64,000 nt of DNA from Bacteroidota bacterium (GTDB lineage: Bacteria; Bacteroidota; Bacteroidia; Cytophagales; Cyclobacteriaceae), in contig JAFDZA010000020.1 of NCBI GenBank assembly GCA_018267135.1, forward strand, positions 1 to 64,000. The letters are read 5' to 3'. Made by a program: the position numbers and the translations under genes. Under the pieces are notes generated by a model. That model did no database searches. It was given only the letters and a program-made list of their open reading frames with translations, and was not told where the DNA came from. Positions 16,901 to 26,446 of the stretch are shown in pieces (positions within the stretch are counted from its first letter, which is position 1; each line of letters begins with the position of its first letter).

Positions 16901-17443
16901 TCACTTCACCCGTACCGATTTCATCACGGCATGGGCGGTGGCTTGCCAATCTTCACGCTGATCTTTCGGACAGCTAAACGTAAACACCAGCGTGCGGTCG
17001 TTGCCCACATAGTACTGCACAAATGAATAGCGGTAGATGGGCATCCGTTCCGATTCTTTCATCTTATTACCGTTTACACGAGACTCAAATTCATAAAAAA
17101 TAAATTTCTTTTTATTCACGGTTTGTATGCCAGAGCTGATCATATCCACGCGATCGTACAAATTATAGATATTTGATTTAAAGAATTTAGCCGCTACCTC
17201 CATATCAGCATCCGGCCATTGCGTAGGCGAAATATTGGCCATAAAATCAACATCGCGGTTCAGGTTAGTATAAGCACCCAGAGGCGCGCGCACCATGGTA
17301 GAGCGCACTACTATATCATTATCAGACATTTTTATAAAAGAGGGGGGTAAGGAAACCGAGATTTCATCGGTAATTTTTGTTTTTATCAATTTAGCTGAAG
17401 CAAAAGCACATAGCACTACGGCCAGCGGCAAAAAAAATCTCAT
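16901..17443 (-). CDS. Secreted hypothetical protein
   Basis: The start is set at ATG 17443, giving MRFFLPLAVVLCAFASAKL as a signal peptide; a longer frame to 17551 would run into the aspS start. The mature 160-residue domain contains VSLPPSFIKMSDNDIVV, VDFMANISPTQWPDADMEVA, then YRYSFVQYYVGNDRTLVFTF and WQATAHAVMKSVRVK. The closing pattern (W-x3-A--M--S) recalls PsbP/LpqN-like proteins of one-domain secreted type, but I do not assign a family. It is divergent from aspS with 93 bases between starts. Confidence 0.7.
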   Translation of the reverse strand: MRFFLPLAVVLCAFASAKLIKTKITDEISVSLPPSFIKMSDNDIVVRSTMVRAPLGAYTNLNRDVDFMANISPTQWPDADMEVAAKFFKSNIYNLYDRVDMISSGIQTVNKKKFIFYEFESRVNGNKMKESERMPIYRYSFVQYYVGNDRTLVFTFSCPKDQREDWQATAHAVMKSVRVK

Positions 17444-17536
17444 AAACAAGCCCACAGGTTTTTTAACTAATAACGATTCAATGTTCACGATTGGTATATA
17501 ACTCTTAAATTCGCGACTCAAAATTACGAAATACAA

Positions 17537-19285
17537 ATGGTACGAACACATACTTGTGGTGAGTTAAGACTTAGCCACATCAACAAACAAGTAACATTAA
17601 CCGGGTGGGTACAACGCCTGCGCGATAAAGGTAGTTTATTGTGGATTGACCTGCGCGATCGTTATGGAATAACTCAGCTCTTTCTGGAAGAAGGCATAAG
17701 CGATGCGGCTTTGCTGCAAACCGCCCGCTCGCTGGGTCGCGAGTTTGTGGTGAAAGTGGAAGGCATCGTAGCCGCACGCCTGTCTAAGAATGATAAAATA
17801 CCCACCGGGGAGATTGAAGTAAAAGTTTCGTCTATCGAAATACTGAACGCCTCCAAAACTCCACCCTTCACCATCGAAGATGAAACCGATGGCGGAGATG
17901 ACCTGCGCATGAAATACCGCTACCTTGATTTGCGCAGAAACCCCGTGCGCGAAAGTTTACAACTTCGTCATAAAATGGCGCAACAAACCCGCGCCTACCT
18001 CGATGGTCTCAATTTCATTGAAGTGGAAACCCCCGTACTGATTAAAAGCACTCCCGAAGGCGCCCGCGATTTCGTAGTGCCTTCGCGCATGAACCCGGGC
18101 GAATTTTATGCCTTGCCGCAATCCCCCCAAACATTTAAGCAACTGCTCATGGTAAGCGGCTTCGATCGCTACTACCAGATTGTAAAATGCTTTCGCGATG
18201 AAGACCTCCGGGCCGACCGCCAACCCGAGTTTACACAGATAGACTGTGAAATGGCTTTCGTTACCCAAGATGATATTCTTTCCACTTTTGAAGGGTTGAT
18301 CCGTCACTTGTTTAAAACCGTAAAAGGGATTGACTTAAAAGAAGTGCCCCACATGAGCTATGCTGATGCCATGAAATACTACGGCAGCGACAAACCCGAC
18401 ACGCGCTTTGATATGAAGTTTGAAGAACTGAACAAGGTAGCCCAAGGCAAAGGCTTCATGGTGTTTGACGATGCCGCACTAGTGGTGGGTATCTGTGCCA
18501 AGGGCTGTGCCGGATATACCCGCAAACAAATAGATGAACTTACCGAGTTCGTTAAAAAACCTCAGATTGGCGCGAAGGGGTTGGTGTATATCCGATGCGA
18601 AAGTAACGGCACGTATAAATCATCAGTCGATAAATTTTTTGATGAAATTGAATTGGCCCGGTTTGCGCAACAGTGTAATGCCGAAGCAGGCGATCTTATT
18701 CTCATTCTGGCGGGCGATCAAGACAAAACCCGAAAAGCTTTGGGCGAATTGCGTCTGCATGTGGCCAGCCAACTGGGCTTGCGCGATAAAAATAAATTTG
18801 CGGCTCTTTGGGTGCGCGATTTCCCTTTGCTTGAGTGGGATGAAGAAACCAAAAAGTGGAATGCCATGCATCATCCTTTCACTTCACCCAAACCCGAAGA
18901 TATTCCATTATTAAAAACAAGCCCCGGAGATGTACGTGCCAATGCGTATGACATGGTATTGAATGGAACTGAAATTGGCGGTGGCTCCATCCGCATTCAC
19001 GACCGCACTACTCAACAACAGATGTTTACCCATCTGGGCTTTACCGATGAAGAAGCCAAGAAACAATTTGGTTTCTTAATGGATGCGTTTGAATACGGAG
19101 CGCCTCCCCACGGGGGTATTGCCTTTGGCTTCGACAGGCTGTGTTCTTTATTTGGTGGGGCTGACTCCATCCGCGATTTCATTGCCTTTCCCAAAAACAA
19201 TGCCGGCCGCGATGTGATGATTGATTCGCCTTCTGCTATTTCCGAAGCTCAGTTGAAAGAATTGAGTATTGAAGTGAAGAAATAA
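17537..19285 (+). CDS. aspS: Aspartate--tRNA ligase
   Basis: A 582-residue class II aminoacyl-tRNA synthetase of the bacterial type. The N-terminal OB fold (1-110) contains [20 protein letters not shown]. The catalytic core follows ([40 protein letters not shown]). Motif 2 is [20 protein letters not shown]. The inserted GAD domain lies at about 280-420. Motif 3 is [13 protein letters not shown], near 535. Length and domain order are normal for a bacterial AspRS; whether it also charges tRNA-Asn depends on asparagine synthesis genes elsewhere. The end of the coding sequence forms the left arm of a perfect hairpin. Confidence 0.97.
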   Translation: MVRTHTCGELRLSHINKQVTLTGWVQRLRDKGSLLWIDLRDRYGITQLFLEEGISDAALLQTARSLGREFVVKVEGIVAARLSKNDKIPTGEIEVKVSSIEILNASKTPPFTIEDETDGGDDLRMKYRYLDLRRNPVRESLQLRHKMAQQTRAYLDGLNFIEVETPVLIKSTPEGARDFVVPSRMNPGEFYALPQSPQTFKQLLMVSGFDRYYQIVKCFRDEDLRADRQPEFTQIDCEMAFVTQDDILSTFEGLIRHLFKTVKGIDLKEVPHMSYADAMKYYGSDKPDTRFDMKFEELNKVAQGKGFMVFDDAALVVGICAKGCAGYTRKQIDELTEFVKKPQIGAKGLVYIRCESNGTYKSSVDKFFDEIELARFAQQCNAEAGDLILILAGDQDKTRKALGELRLHVASQLGLRDKNKFAALWVRDFPLLEWDEETKKWNAMHHPFTSPKPEDIPLLKTSPGDVRANAYDMVLNGTEIGGGSIRIHDRTTQQQMFTHLGFTDEEAKKQFGFLMDAFEYGAPPHGGIAFGFDRLCSLFGGADSIRDFIAFPKNNAGRDVMIDSPSAISEAQLKELSIEVKK

Positions 19286-19301
19286 TCACTTCAATACTCA
19301 A
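19262..19301. terminator. Perfect 16-bp inverted repeat over the aspS stop codon
   Basis: TTGAGTATTGAAGTGA (19262-19277), loop AGAAATAA and its exact complement (19286-19301) form a 16-bp stem. The left arm encodes the last residues of AspS and the stop codon lies in the loop. No T run follows, so it may act as a transcript end stabiliser or a bidirectional end point rather than a classic intrinsic terminator. Confidence 0.6.
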
Positions 19302-19338
19302 CCCGACATTAAATAACATAAGGGTTTATTGTTGGGCG

Positions 19339-20238
19339 CTAAAAAACAGAAAACGAATCGCGGTGAAATTTTAGGGCACGAAGTGAGATACCAAACATAA
19401 ATTCATTTGTGGTAAAGGGGATGGCCGTTTTAGAAGCGGGCACTTCAATGGCATAACCCAATCGGTAGTTTTTAATAATCATCTGAAGTAACACTCCGTA
19501 GGTGTTAAAATTTCGTGTAAAGATCCCGGCCGAATAAAAATCTTCAATCTGTAGGTTCATATTTAAGTCAACCGTAGGTTTAAAATTATCTGAAGCCCGA
19601 AGCAACGCGGCCGGTCTTAATCGCACGCGTTCATTAAGGTAGATCATGTAAGAACCCAACATATAATAGGTGCGATCATAAACCAAAATACTTTGTCCGT
19701 TGCCCATATTTACACTAACAGGGATGAGGTGAGGAGCCGAAAGCCCGATCAGGTAACGGTCGCTCTTGAGCATAACACCGGCTCCGGTGTTAAACTTCGA
19801 CACATTATATAAATTAAAATAAGGATCGCCCGGTTGCAGGTTAAGCCCGGACAGACTGTTGGTAAACCGCATGAGGCCAAATTGCATACCAAACGAAAAT
19901 ACTTTGCCCCCCGTTAAATCAATTTTATAAGCAGCGGCTGTTTCTAAATCATTGGTCGTATTCTCCCCTATCTTATCTTGAATGGCGATTAAGCCCACGC
20001 CTATTTTATTATCCTTAATAGAAAGATGGCTGTTAAAATTAAATGTTTCAGGATGGCCTTGCACCCCGCTCCATTGCGAGCGGTATTGAAAAGAAGCATT
20101 TAACCGCTCGTTGCTTCCGGCATAAGCCGGATTAATAACAAACGGATTATTCAGGTACTGTGCATAAACGGGATCTTGTTGCGCCATTGAAATCGTTGAG
20201 ATCAATAGACAACTCATGAAGATCAATATTTTTTTCAT
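19339..20238 (-). CDS. PorP/SprF family type IX secretion-associated membrane protein
   Basis: The start at 20238 gives the signal peptide MKKILIFMSCLLISTISMAQ, directly after the upstream stop (4 bases); a longer frame to 20400 overlaps that gene. The 299-residue product has the family hallmark QDPVYAQYLNNPFVINPAYA, then NASFQYRSQWSGVQGHPETF and a beta-barrel with GVGLIAIQDKIG and YRLGYAIEVP. PorP/SprF proteins are outer-membrane partners for type B type IX cargo; here it follows just such a cargo gene, so a cargo-specific pairing is likely. Confidence 0.93.
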   Translation of the reverse strand: MKKILIFMSCLLISTISMAQQDPVYAQYLNNPFVINPAYAGSNERLNASFQYRSQWSGVQGHPETFNFNSHLSIKDNKIGVGLIAIQDKIGENTTNDLETAAAYKIDLTGGKVFSFGMQFGLMRFTNSLSGLNLQPGDPYFNLYNVSKFNTGAGVMLKSDRYLIGLSAPHLIPVSVNMGNGQSILVYDRTYYMLGSYMIYLNERVRLRPAALLRASDNFKPTVDLNMNLQIEDFYSAGIFTRNFNTYGVLLQMIIKNYRLGYAIEVPASKTAIPFTTNEFMFGISLRALKFHRDSFSVF

Positions 20239-20242
20239 ACGA

Positions 20243-23200
20243 TCATCGTTTAAGTGAAATAAATCCGGTAAGTGTAGGACGGCCGCTCGGGAAATCAACA
20301 CGGTAATAATAAGTACCGCTGGGCAAATCTTTTCCGCTGTTGTCTCGGCCGGTAAATACGCGCGATACATTGTCGTAATCCGAAACCGAAAAAACCTCAT
20401 TGCCCCAGCGGTCTACAATCACTACTTTATTGGTTTTAGTTTCGGCTATCTGATCTATGTATTGTAACCGGAAATAATCGTTAAATCCATCCTGATAAGG
20501 AGAGACGGCATTGTACACTATTATATCGGCTGAGATTTGAATTTTAAGAGATCGCTCCGTACAGTTATTGAGCGAGTCGCACACTTGTATGTTGGCATAC
20601 TCGGTACCTACAAAATTGGGTTTTTGAGAATAATCCAAAATCAGATTGTAGTTGGTATCTATTACATCGGACGCACCGCTTACCGGCAAGGTGGCGCTAA
20701 CGGCACGTAGTGTACGGAAATCAACCCCTACTGTTCCTTTGCTGATGAGTGGTTTCAAATCAAATTTTATTATGTTCCCAACAGCTCCGTTGATGACCGC
20801 ATCGCCAATAGAAGGAGGCACATCATTAATATTTCCACCGGCCGAACCGCAAGGTTTACCACTCAGCGTAACCGCAACCGGGCGCGAAGCCGTGCTCAGG
20901 CAATTAGGCGCATTGCCCACCTGAACGCTGTAACTTCCACCCGAGGAAACGACAATCTGAGCGGTAGATTTATTATCCGACCACTTATAGTAACTGTATC
21001 CCGGAGGAGCTGATAAGCCTACAAAAGAATTTTGGCATACAACCGAATCGCCCACCACCTGAATGGCAGGACGCGAAGGAATACTCACTTGTGTAACGAT
21101 AACCGGATTGGAGGTTGCACTCGCACACGCTCCATTAGAAACCTTTACCGTATAGCTGGCCGCTGTGGTGGTGGTAATGGACTGAGTGGTGTCTCCACTC
21201 GACCACACATAATGCGGAAACCCATTGGGTGCAGTTAGTGTAACCGAGCTGCCATTGCACAGCGCCAGGTTTCCATTTACAACAATGGTGGGCTGTGCCG
21301 GAGCCGATGCTGTAACAGAAAATACATTGGATGGAATACTCTGGCAACCGTTGCCATCGGTAACGACAACATAAAACTGACCGGGCGAATTAACCGCAAT
21401 GGATGAGGTAGTTTGTCCGGACGACCAACTATAAGCGGCAAAGCCTGCAGGAGCAGAAAGGGTAACTATGCCTCCGCCACAAAGCGTGCCTCCGCCTGTA
21501 GCATTAATGGTGGGCTGTGCAGGAGGAGAATTTACCGTTAACACAAATGGATCAGATGCGGGGCTGGTGCAAACTCCATTCCCTACTTTTACGGTGTAAC
21601 TCCCCGAAGTAGTTACCGTAATTTGTTGGGTAGTCAACCCGTTCGACCATTGGTACGTTGCAAATCCGGGTGGGGCAATGAGTGTTTGAGGTTTATTTCC
21701 GCACACTGAAAGCGAGCCGGTAAGGTTCAGTGTTGGTTTAGGAATCGTTACAATGGCCACAGTGGCTTGGGTGCGGTTGCTTTCGCATGTAGTAGAGGGG
21801 TCGTAAATCGTGGTATAGTAAGAAGTGTCTTTGCGAAGGGTGGGCGTAACAAACGTAGCTCCGGTAAATAAAACAGAAGACGAAGAAGCCGTGGCATACC
21901 AGCGATACACCTGAGCACCGGTTGCCCCCGAAGCAACAATATTAACAATACCGGCACCGCAATTACTTACTGCCGGCACCGAGGGTGCCACGGGTGGGGT
22001 GCAGTTTACAATGGTAAAAGGACTTGAGATAATGGTGCTCCAATAGCCTTGAGAGTCTTTTGTCCGCACATTCAATTTGTGATTTCCTGCCGCAACACTG
22101 CTCAGGTCAATAACGAAAGATTGGTTAATCGTGGCGGCCGGGGTAATACTGACGGGTTTGGCAGCTCCAAAACCCGGGTCGGGCGAGTCAATAAAGTATT
22201 CTAAACGTTGAAGCGTTTTGGTAACCAAATTTCCCGGGATAACATAAAACGACCGGTTCATAAAAGTTGACCAATGCCCCAGGTTATCCTGATACCGGAT
22301 GGCAAGTTGATGAAACCCGGATGATAAACCGCTGACAGGAATGGTGAATGAGTTATTCTGCGGGCTGGTAGCCGCTATTGTTAACGGTTTTGCCGCCCCC
22401 ATGCCCGGATCGGTATCAAAAAAATATTCGGCTCGCTTTAATGTGGTCGCATTAACTGTTATGGCTGGTGGTACAATGTAAAAAGTGCGATTGAGAAATA
22501 ACGACCAATGCCCCAGATTATCCTGGTACCGGATGGCGAGTTGATGGAACCCGGGTGTCAAGCTGCTGATGGGGATGGCGAATGAGTTATTCTGTGGATT
22601 GGCAGCCGTTATCGTTAACGGTTTTGCCGCCCCCACGCCCGGATCGGTATCAAAAAAATATTCGGCTCGCTTTAATGTGGTCGCATTAACAGTTATGGCT
22701 GGTGGTACAATGTAAAAAGTGCGATTGAGAAATAACGACCAATGCCCCAGATTATCCTGATACCGGAAAGCTAATTGATGAAACCCGGGGGGTAATGATC
22801 CTAACCCGATTATAAAGGTATTGGTTTGAGGGTTTCCCGGTGTAATGGTTAGTGGTGCTCCTTTTCCTGTTCCGGGGTCGGTATCGAAAAAATATTCAGC
22901 CCGCTTAATCGTTGCAGCCGACACAACAGTAGGCAGGCTAACAATAAAAAATGTGCGCGAAGCAAATAAACTCCAATGTCCGTTGCTATCGAGAAAGCGA
23001 ATATTAAACGTGTGCATTCCGGTAGCCAAAGAATTAATGTTAAGATTAAAGGTCTGGTTAATCGAAGCTGCCTGAGTAATGCTTAGCGAAGTTCCGTTGC
23101 CCTTGCCGGGGTCGGTATCAAAAAAATACTCAGCCCGTTTGAGTATTTGCGCGTACGTAACCGAACAGAAGAATAAAAAAAATAATATACCTGTTTGGGC

Positions 23201-23257
23201 AACCCAAATGCTCAATGAGCGATTTTTTCGCTTCAGGCTATCGGTAAGCCGGTTCAT
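20243..23257 (-). CDS. Large type IX secretion cargo with CHU_C (gliding-motility-associated) C-terminus
   Basis: A 1004-residue secreted protein. The signal peptide ends near CSVTYAQ. Five tandem modules of about 78 residues follow (about 38-420), each starting LKRAEYFFDTDPG and ending HWSLF-NRTFYIV. A linker comes next, then four Ig/PKD-like modules of about 72 residues (about 490-800; pattern C, APxGF, Y-WSxGxTT, SYTVKVxNGxC). The C-terminal 90 residues match the gliding-motility-associated domain (YNAVSPYQDGFNDYFRLQYI, VVIVDRWGNEVF, GKDLPSGTYYYRVDF), the type B sorting signal. It probably ends up on the cell surface or outside. It sits between the beta-helix gene (19 bases upstream) and the PorP-like gene. 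Confidence 0.93.
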   Translation of the reverse strand: MNRLTDSLKRKNRSLSIWVAQTGILFFLFFCSVTYAQILKRAEYFFDTDPGKGNGTSLSITQAASINQTFNLNINSLATGMHTFNIRFLDSNGHWSLFASRTFFIVSLPTVVSAATIKRAEYFFDTDPGTGKGAPLTITPGNPQTNTFIIGLGSLPPGFHQLAFRYQDNLGHWSLFLNRTFYIVPPAITVNATTLKRAEYFFDTDPGVGAAKPLTITAANPQNNSFAIPISSLTPGFHQLAIRYQDNLGHWSLFLNRTFYIVPPAITVNATTLKRAEYFFDTDPGMGAAKPLTIAATSPQNNSFTIPVSGLSSGFHQLAIRYQDNLGHWSTFMNRSFYVIPGNLVTKTLQRLEYFIDSPDPGFGAAKPVSITPAATINQSFVIDLSSVAAGNHKLNVRTKDSQGYWSTIISSPFTIVNCTPPVAPSVPAVSNCGAGIVNIVASGATGAQVYRWYATASSSSVLFTGATFVTPTLRKDTSYYTTIYDPSTTCESNRTQATVAIVTIPKPTLNLTGSLSVCGNKPQTLIAPPGFATYQWSNGLTTQQITVTTSGSYTVKVGNGVCTSPASDPFVLTVNSPPAQPTINATGGGTLCGGGIVTLSAPAGFAAYSWSSGQTTSSIAVNSPGQFYVVVTDGNGCQSIPSNVFSVTASAPAQPTIVVNGNLALCNGSSVTLTAPNGFPHYVWSSGDTTQSITTTTAASYTVKVSNGACASATSNPVIVTQVSIPSRPAIQVVGDSVVCQNSFVGLSAPPGYSYYKWSDNKSTAQIVVSSGGSYSVQVGNAPNCLSTASRPVAVTLSGKPCGSAGGNINDVPPSIGDAVINGAVGNIIKFDLKPLISKGTVGVDFRTLRAVSATLPVSGASDVIDTNYNLILDYSQKPNFVGTEYANIQVCDSLNNCTERSLKIQISADIIVYNAVSPYQDGFNDYFRLQYIDQIAETKTNKVVIVDRWGNEVFSVSDYDNVSRVFTGRDNSGKDLPSGTYYYRVDFPSGRPTLTGFISLKR
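22207..23143 (-). repeat. Five tandem 234-bp coding repeats, two nearly identical
   Basis: The N-terminal modules of the type IX cargo have a period of 234 bases. The copies around 22431-22540 and 22665-22775 are almost identical over about 100 bases (only two or three differences seen), while outer copies have diverged. This points to a recent duplication or gene conversion in the middle of the array. Confidence 0.8.
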
Positions 23258-23276
23258 AAATATTGATTTTAAAAAA

Positions 23277-24338
23277 TCAATTATTTACCGTAGCCGTGAC
23301 ATTTACCTGCAATTGTTGTCCGGGCAAAACCGAAGCGTTTTGAATATTGACACTATTTACTTGCGGAATGGGCGGAAGCGGGCTGGTGTCGTAGCCGCTG
23401 CCGGGTGCCCCCCCACTGGGGAAAGGATAAGACCCGCCATAAATACCAATATCAGAACCATCGGTAGCTGCATTGTGGCCGGGCGAGCCGGAGGTAAGTC
23501 GGTAATTAAAGGTGTTGTTATAGTTATTAAAATCGGCATCGTTTACAAAGGCCGGGTTCACCCCTACTTGGTTAGAGCCTCCGGTATTGTTGTTGGCCAA
23601 AAAACTATTAGTAGGTGTATAGGTGCTGATCGTGCTGGAAACCGACATGTTATTGTTAAACGTACATTGGGTAACGTTATACCATACTGTTGTGCTCGAT
23701 GAACTGGTAAAAATATTATTGGTAATAATAGAAAACTGAAGGCTTTGCAATCCGGTAGTATTGATAAACAGATTATGATCAATAATAATGGAAGGTTGGT
23801 TAAAATTAGATACGACACCAGCAATAAAGATATTATTCTGAATCAAAATATTGCTTGATGAGTTTTGGCCGTTAACATAGGAGCTAAGAATATTGTTATA
23901 GATAGTCCAGTTAGTACAACCACTCATCGTTATATAGGTAATTTGATTTCTGAAAATTTTGATATTAGAAATCCCCAGAGAACCAGAGCCCATTGAAATA
24001 CTCCCCCCTACTTTAAAACCTGTTACTACCGAACCCGAGCCATCATTTATGCCGGCATCTTTAAAGAAATAAATATTATTAATAGCACTGATCAGGTTAA
24101 ACTGATTGGGCACATTGTAGCCCGCACCTATCAGCACCAACCTTTTATTAATCGTAATATCGGAATACGTGTATTGCGTACCATTTACATAGATGGTATC
24201 TCCGGCAGAGGCAGCGGCCACAGCCGGAGGAATATCCGGATATTGAGCGGGTTTGTTAATGTCGTTGCTAACGGTGCGAATGGTAGCGTGTGCCACCACC
24301 GAAGCAAATAGAAGGAATGTGAAGATGGGCGTTTTCAT
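23277..24338 (-). CDS. Secreted right-handed parallel beta-helix protein
   Basis: The 353-residue protein has a signal peptide ending near ASVVAHA. The start of a pectate-lyase-like helix follows (PAQYPDIPPAVAAASAGDTI, then YVNGTQYTYSDITINKRLVL). A long run of short strands with stacked Asn/Ile comes next (NIKIFRNQITYITMSGCTNW, NILIQNNIFIAG, IIIDHNLFIN, IITNNIFTSS). The C-terminus is proline-rich and ends with a short beta domain and no obvious sorting domain. Enzyme activity cannot be claimed. It is the first gene of the secreted-protein operon. Confidence 0.85.
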   Translation of the reverse strand: MKTPIFTFLLFASVVAHATIRTVSNDINKPAQYPDIPPAVAAASAGDTIYVNGTQYTYSDITINKRLVLIGAGYNVPNQFNLISAINNIYFFKDAGINDGSGSVVTGFKVGGSISMGSGSLGISNIKIFRNQITYITMSGCTNWTIYNNILSSYVNGQNSSSNILIQNNIFIAGVVSNFNQPSIIIDHNLFINTTGLQSLQFSIITNNIFTSSSSTTVWYNVTQCTFNNNMSVSSTISTYTPTNSFLANNNTGGSNQVGVNPAFVNDADFNNYNNTFNYRLTSGSPGHNAATDGSDIGIYGGSYPFPSGGAPGSGYDTSPLPPIPQVNSVNIQNASVLPGQQLQVNVTATVNN

Positions 24339-24357
24339 AGTTTGGGTTTTGTTGTAA

Positions 24358-24365
24358 CAAATCTA
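24358..24365 (-). promoter_or_regulatory. -7 box TAGATTTG of the secreted-protein operon
   Basis: A full TAnnTTTG match on the minus strand 19 bases before the ATG at 24338. No clean TTTG is found 18-20 bases further upstream, so activation by a regulator is possible. Confidence 0.45.
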
Positions 24366-24394
24366 TGATAATGACTAACGCAGCGGTATCACAT

Positions 24395-24433
24395 AAAAAG
24401 GGGATATGATTTAAGATTTTTCTTAAAAAGGGG
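24395..24433. promoter_or_regulatory. Two AAAAAGGGG direct repeats in a divergent promoter region
   Basis: AAAAAGGGG occurs at 24395-24403 and 24425-24433, exactly 30 bases apart (about three helical turns), between the secreted-protein operon and the histidine kinase gene. A third copy is at 26381-26389, before the response regulator gene. They are candidate binding sites for that regulator; this is inference. Confidence 0.35.
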
Positions 24434-24487
24434 TAAAACAGCAAAGGTTAAAATCCTGTATTTTTAAGTTTTCTATTTTAAGTTAAA

Positions 24488-26374
24488 ATGCAGAAATTTT
24501 TTTGTGTATGGATTGTTTTTTTAGTGCCCGGCATAAGTACGGCTCAGCTTCCAAACCGGAGTATTGACCCTTCCTTAGAAAAAACATTTTTTTCTCTCGA
24601 TACACTCATACGTTCGTACACCGACAGCACCAACTCAAAAAATTTTCTGGAGCTTCCGGTTTCGGTTTACAAATACGGGCTACCCTATTGGGAAGGGCAT
24701 TTTGTAAAATACCTTTCTTTTTCATTACGAACCCAACAGAGCACCACGCGCTATCTGTTTGGCGAAGAAATGGGAAACATGCAGATCTATCAAACCGATC
24801 GCACCGGAAAACGGCTGAAAGAAATAAAACCCGATAGTTATACCCAGGCGGCTGCGGTGGTCTATCCTATTTCCATCTTGGCAGATTCTACCTACTACTA
24901 CGTTATCCGTACAGAGACGCTTGCCGATGGTAGTTCCGCCAACGGGTTTTGGCTCATTGCACCGCACCAACTCGAAATTTTTTTTCATTACTATCGCGGC
25001 ACTGAACTCGAAACCATTGCTAATCTGTGGGTAATGACGGGCATGTTGCTGATGATGTTTCTGTATATCGGAGCCAAATCTATTCAGGTAAAATCGGCCG
25101 AATATGGATACTATGCAGCCTACATTGTTTTTCTTTTGGCCTATGTAAGTTTCCGCATCGGGGTGGTGCTGAATTACGAATTATCTTTTTCGCTAGGCAA
25201 CTGGTACATTTTTTTAAATAACCAACTTCAAGTAGCGGCTTATGTCATGTACTTTCCGTTTTTGGCCGCCTACCTTAAAACCAAAACAAAAAATCTTTTT
25301 CTACATAAACATTTAGTGTGGCTGCCGTACATCTTAATGATTTACATCGCGTTCGATGCCGCACTAATCTATTTCGAACAAATCGAAATTCATTTGTTTC
25401 TCTGGAATGCCGTGCGGGTTATTCTGCTGTTGCTGGTTCTTTACTTCGCCTACCTCATTTCAAAAATGAAAACTCCGTATGGGCTCTACCCAATCATTGG
25501 TGCGCTCTTTCTGGATTTCTTCGGCCTTGTCGCGATGGTGCTTAGTCTCAATTATTCGCTAACTGCTTCGCTGCCACAACCTTTTTCATTTCCGGTTTTT
25601 TATTACTTCGTAGGCATTTCCATCGAACTGGTATTCTTCTCGCTCGGGCTGGGATACAAAAACAAACAAGATGAAGTAGAAAAAACAGAAGCCCAAGAAG
25701 CATTAAAGTTAGCGGCCGAGCGGCAAAAATTTGAACAATACAAAACCGTTGTGGAGGTGCAGGAAAGCGAGCGGATCAGAATTGCGCGCGATTTACACGA
25801 TGGCCTGGGCGGTACGCTGGCCGGAATTAGAATTTCGCTTGCTAATCTGATGCCGGAGTTGTCGCTCACCGAAAACCAAAAACTGCAACTCGATCGGTCG
25901 GTCGATTTGCTCAACAACTCCGTGCACGAACTTCGCGCCATTTCGCATAACATGATGCCCCCCTCGCTGGTGCAGTACGGATTGGCTTCCGCCTTGCGCG
26001 ACTATTGCGATACTATCAATGGAATGAAAACCGTGCAGGTTACCTTTCAATTGATGGGTCAGGAAATACGCCAGCCACTCTCGCATGAAATCGCCATCTA
26101 TCGCATTGTGCAGGAACTGATCAATAACATTGTTAAACACGCACAAGCACAACAGGCCTTAGTAGAACTGGTTTATGATGCCGGCACTTTTTCCATTACA
26201 GTAGAAGATGACGGCCATGGATTTGATTCTGCCGTATTATCTGTATCTAAAAATGCCGGTTGGAAAAATATACGCTCACGTCTTGATTTACTTCAGGGTG
26301 AGTTCGATTTGCGTTCCGATGCATCGGGCACTTCCATACACCTTTCCATACCCTTGCCCCCGGCCCGGGTGTGA
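24488..26374 (+). CDS. 7TM-DISM sensor histidine kinase (HisKA_3 type)
   Basis: The 628-residue protein has a signal peptide (ends near GISTAQ) and an extracytoplasmic 7TMR-DISM domain (about 40-170). Seven membrane helices follow at about 180-390 (for example GNLWVMTGMLLMMFLYIGAK-like region and YYFVGISIELVFFSLGLGYK). After a short coiled coil comes the H-box ESERIRIARDLHDGLGGTLA, with the phospho-acceptor His437. The HATPase domain has the N-box VQELINNIVKHAQAQ and G1 box VEDDGHGFD. It pairs with the LuxR-type regulator downstream; a terminator-like hairpin separates them. Confidence 0.92.
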   Translation: MQKFFCVWIVFLVPGISTAQLPNRSIDPSLEKTFFSLDTLIRSYTDSTNSKNFLELPVSVYKYGLPYWEGHFVKYLSFSLRTQQSTTRYLFGEEMGNMQIYQTDRTGKRLKEIKPDSYTQAAAVVYPISILADSTYYYVIRTETLADGSSANGFWLIAPHQLEIFFHYYRGTELETIANLWVMTGMLLMMFLYIGAKSIQVKSAEYGYYAAYIVFLLAYVSFRIGVVLNYELSFSLGNWYIFLNNQLQVAAYVMYFPFLAAYLKTKTKNLFLHKHLVWLPYILMIYIAFDAALIYFEQIEIHLFLWNAVRVILLLLVLYFAYLISKMKTPYGLYPIIGALFLDFFGLVAMVLSLNYSLTASLPQPFSFPVFYYFVGISIELVFFSLGLGYKNKQDEVEKTEAQEALKLAAERQKFEQYKTVVEVQESERIRIARDLHDGLGGTLAGIRISLANLMPELSLTENQKLQLDRSVDLLNNSVHELRAISHNMMPPSLVQYGLASALRDYCDTINGMKTVQVTFQLMGQEIRQPLSHEIAIYRIVQELINNIVKHAQAQQALVELVYDAGTFSITVEDDGHGFDSAVLSVSKNAGWKNIRSRLDLLQGEFDLRSDASGTSIHLSIPLPPARV

Positions 26375-26395
26375 TCCCCCAAAAAGGGGATTTTT
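26374..26395 (+). terminator. Terminator-like hairpin between kinase and regulator genes
   Basis: ATCCCC (26374-26379) and GGGGAT (26386-26391) form a stem around CAAAAA, with a run of T to 26395. It begins at the last base of the kinase stop codon and could attenuate read-through into the regulator gene. One AAAAAGGGG copy is embedded in it. Confidence 0.5.
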
Positions 26396-26446
26396 ATCTT
26401 CCATCTTGACACAATGATTCATTCTCATCAACTTCGTGCAAGCAAC

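Noticed and set aside
20238..20400. N-terminal extension of the PorP-like protein
   Set aside because: It overlaps the end of the upstream cargo gene, and the signal peptide begins at 20238.
22207..23143. CRISPR-like array
   Set aside because: The repeats are 234 bases long, in frame and coding; there are no short repeats with unique spacers and no cas genes.
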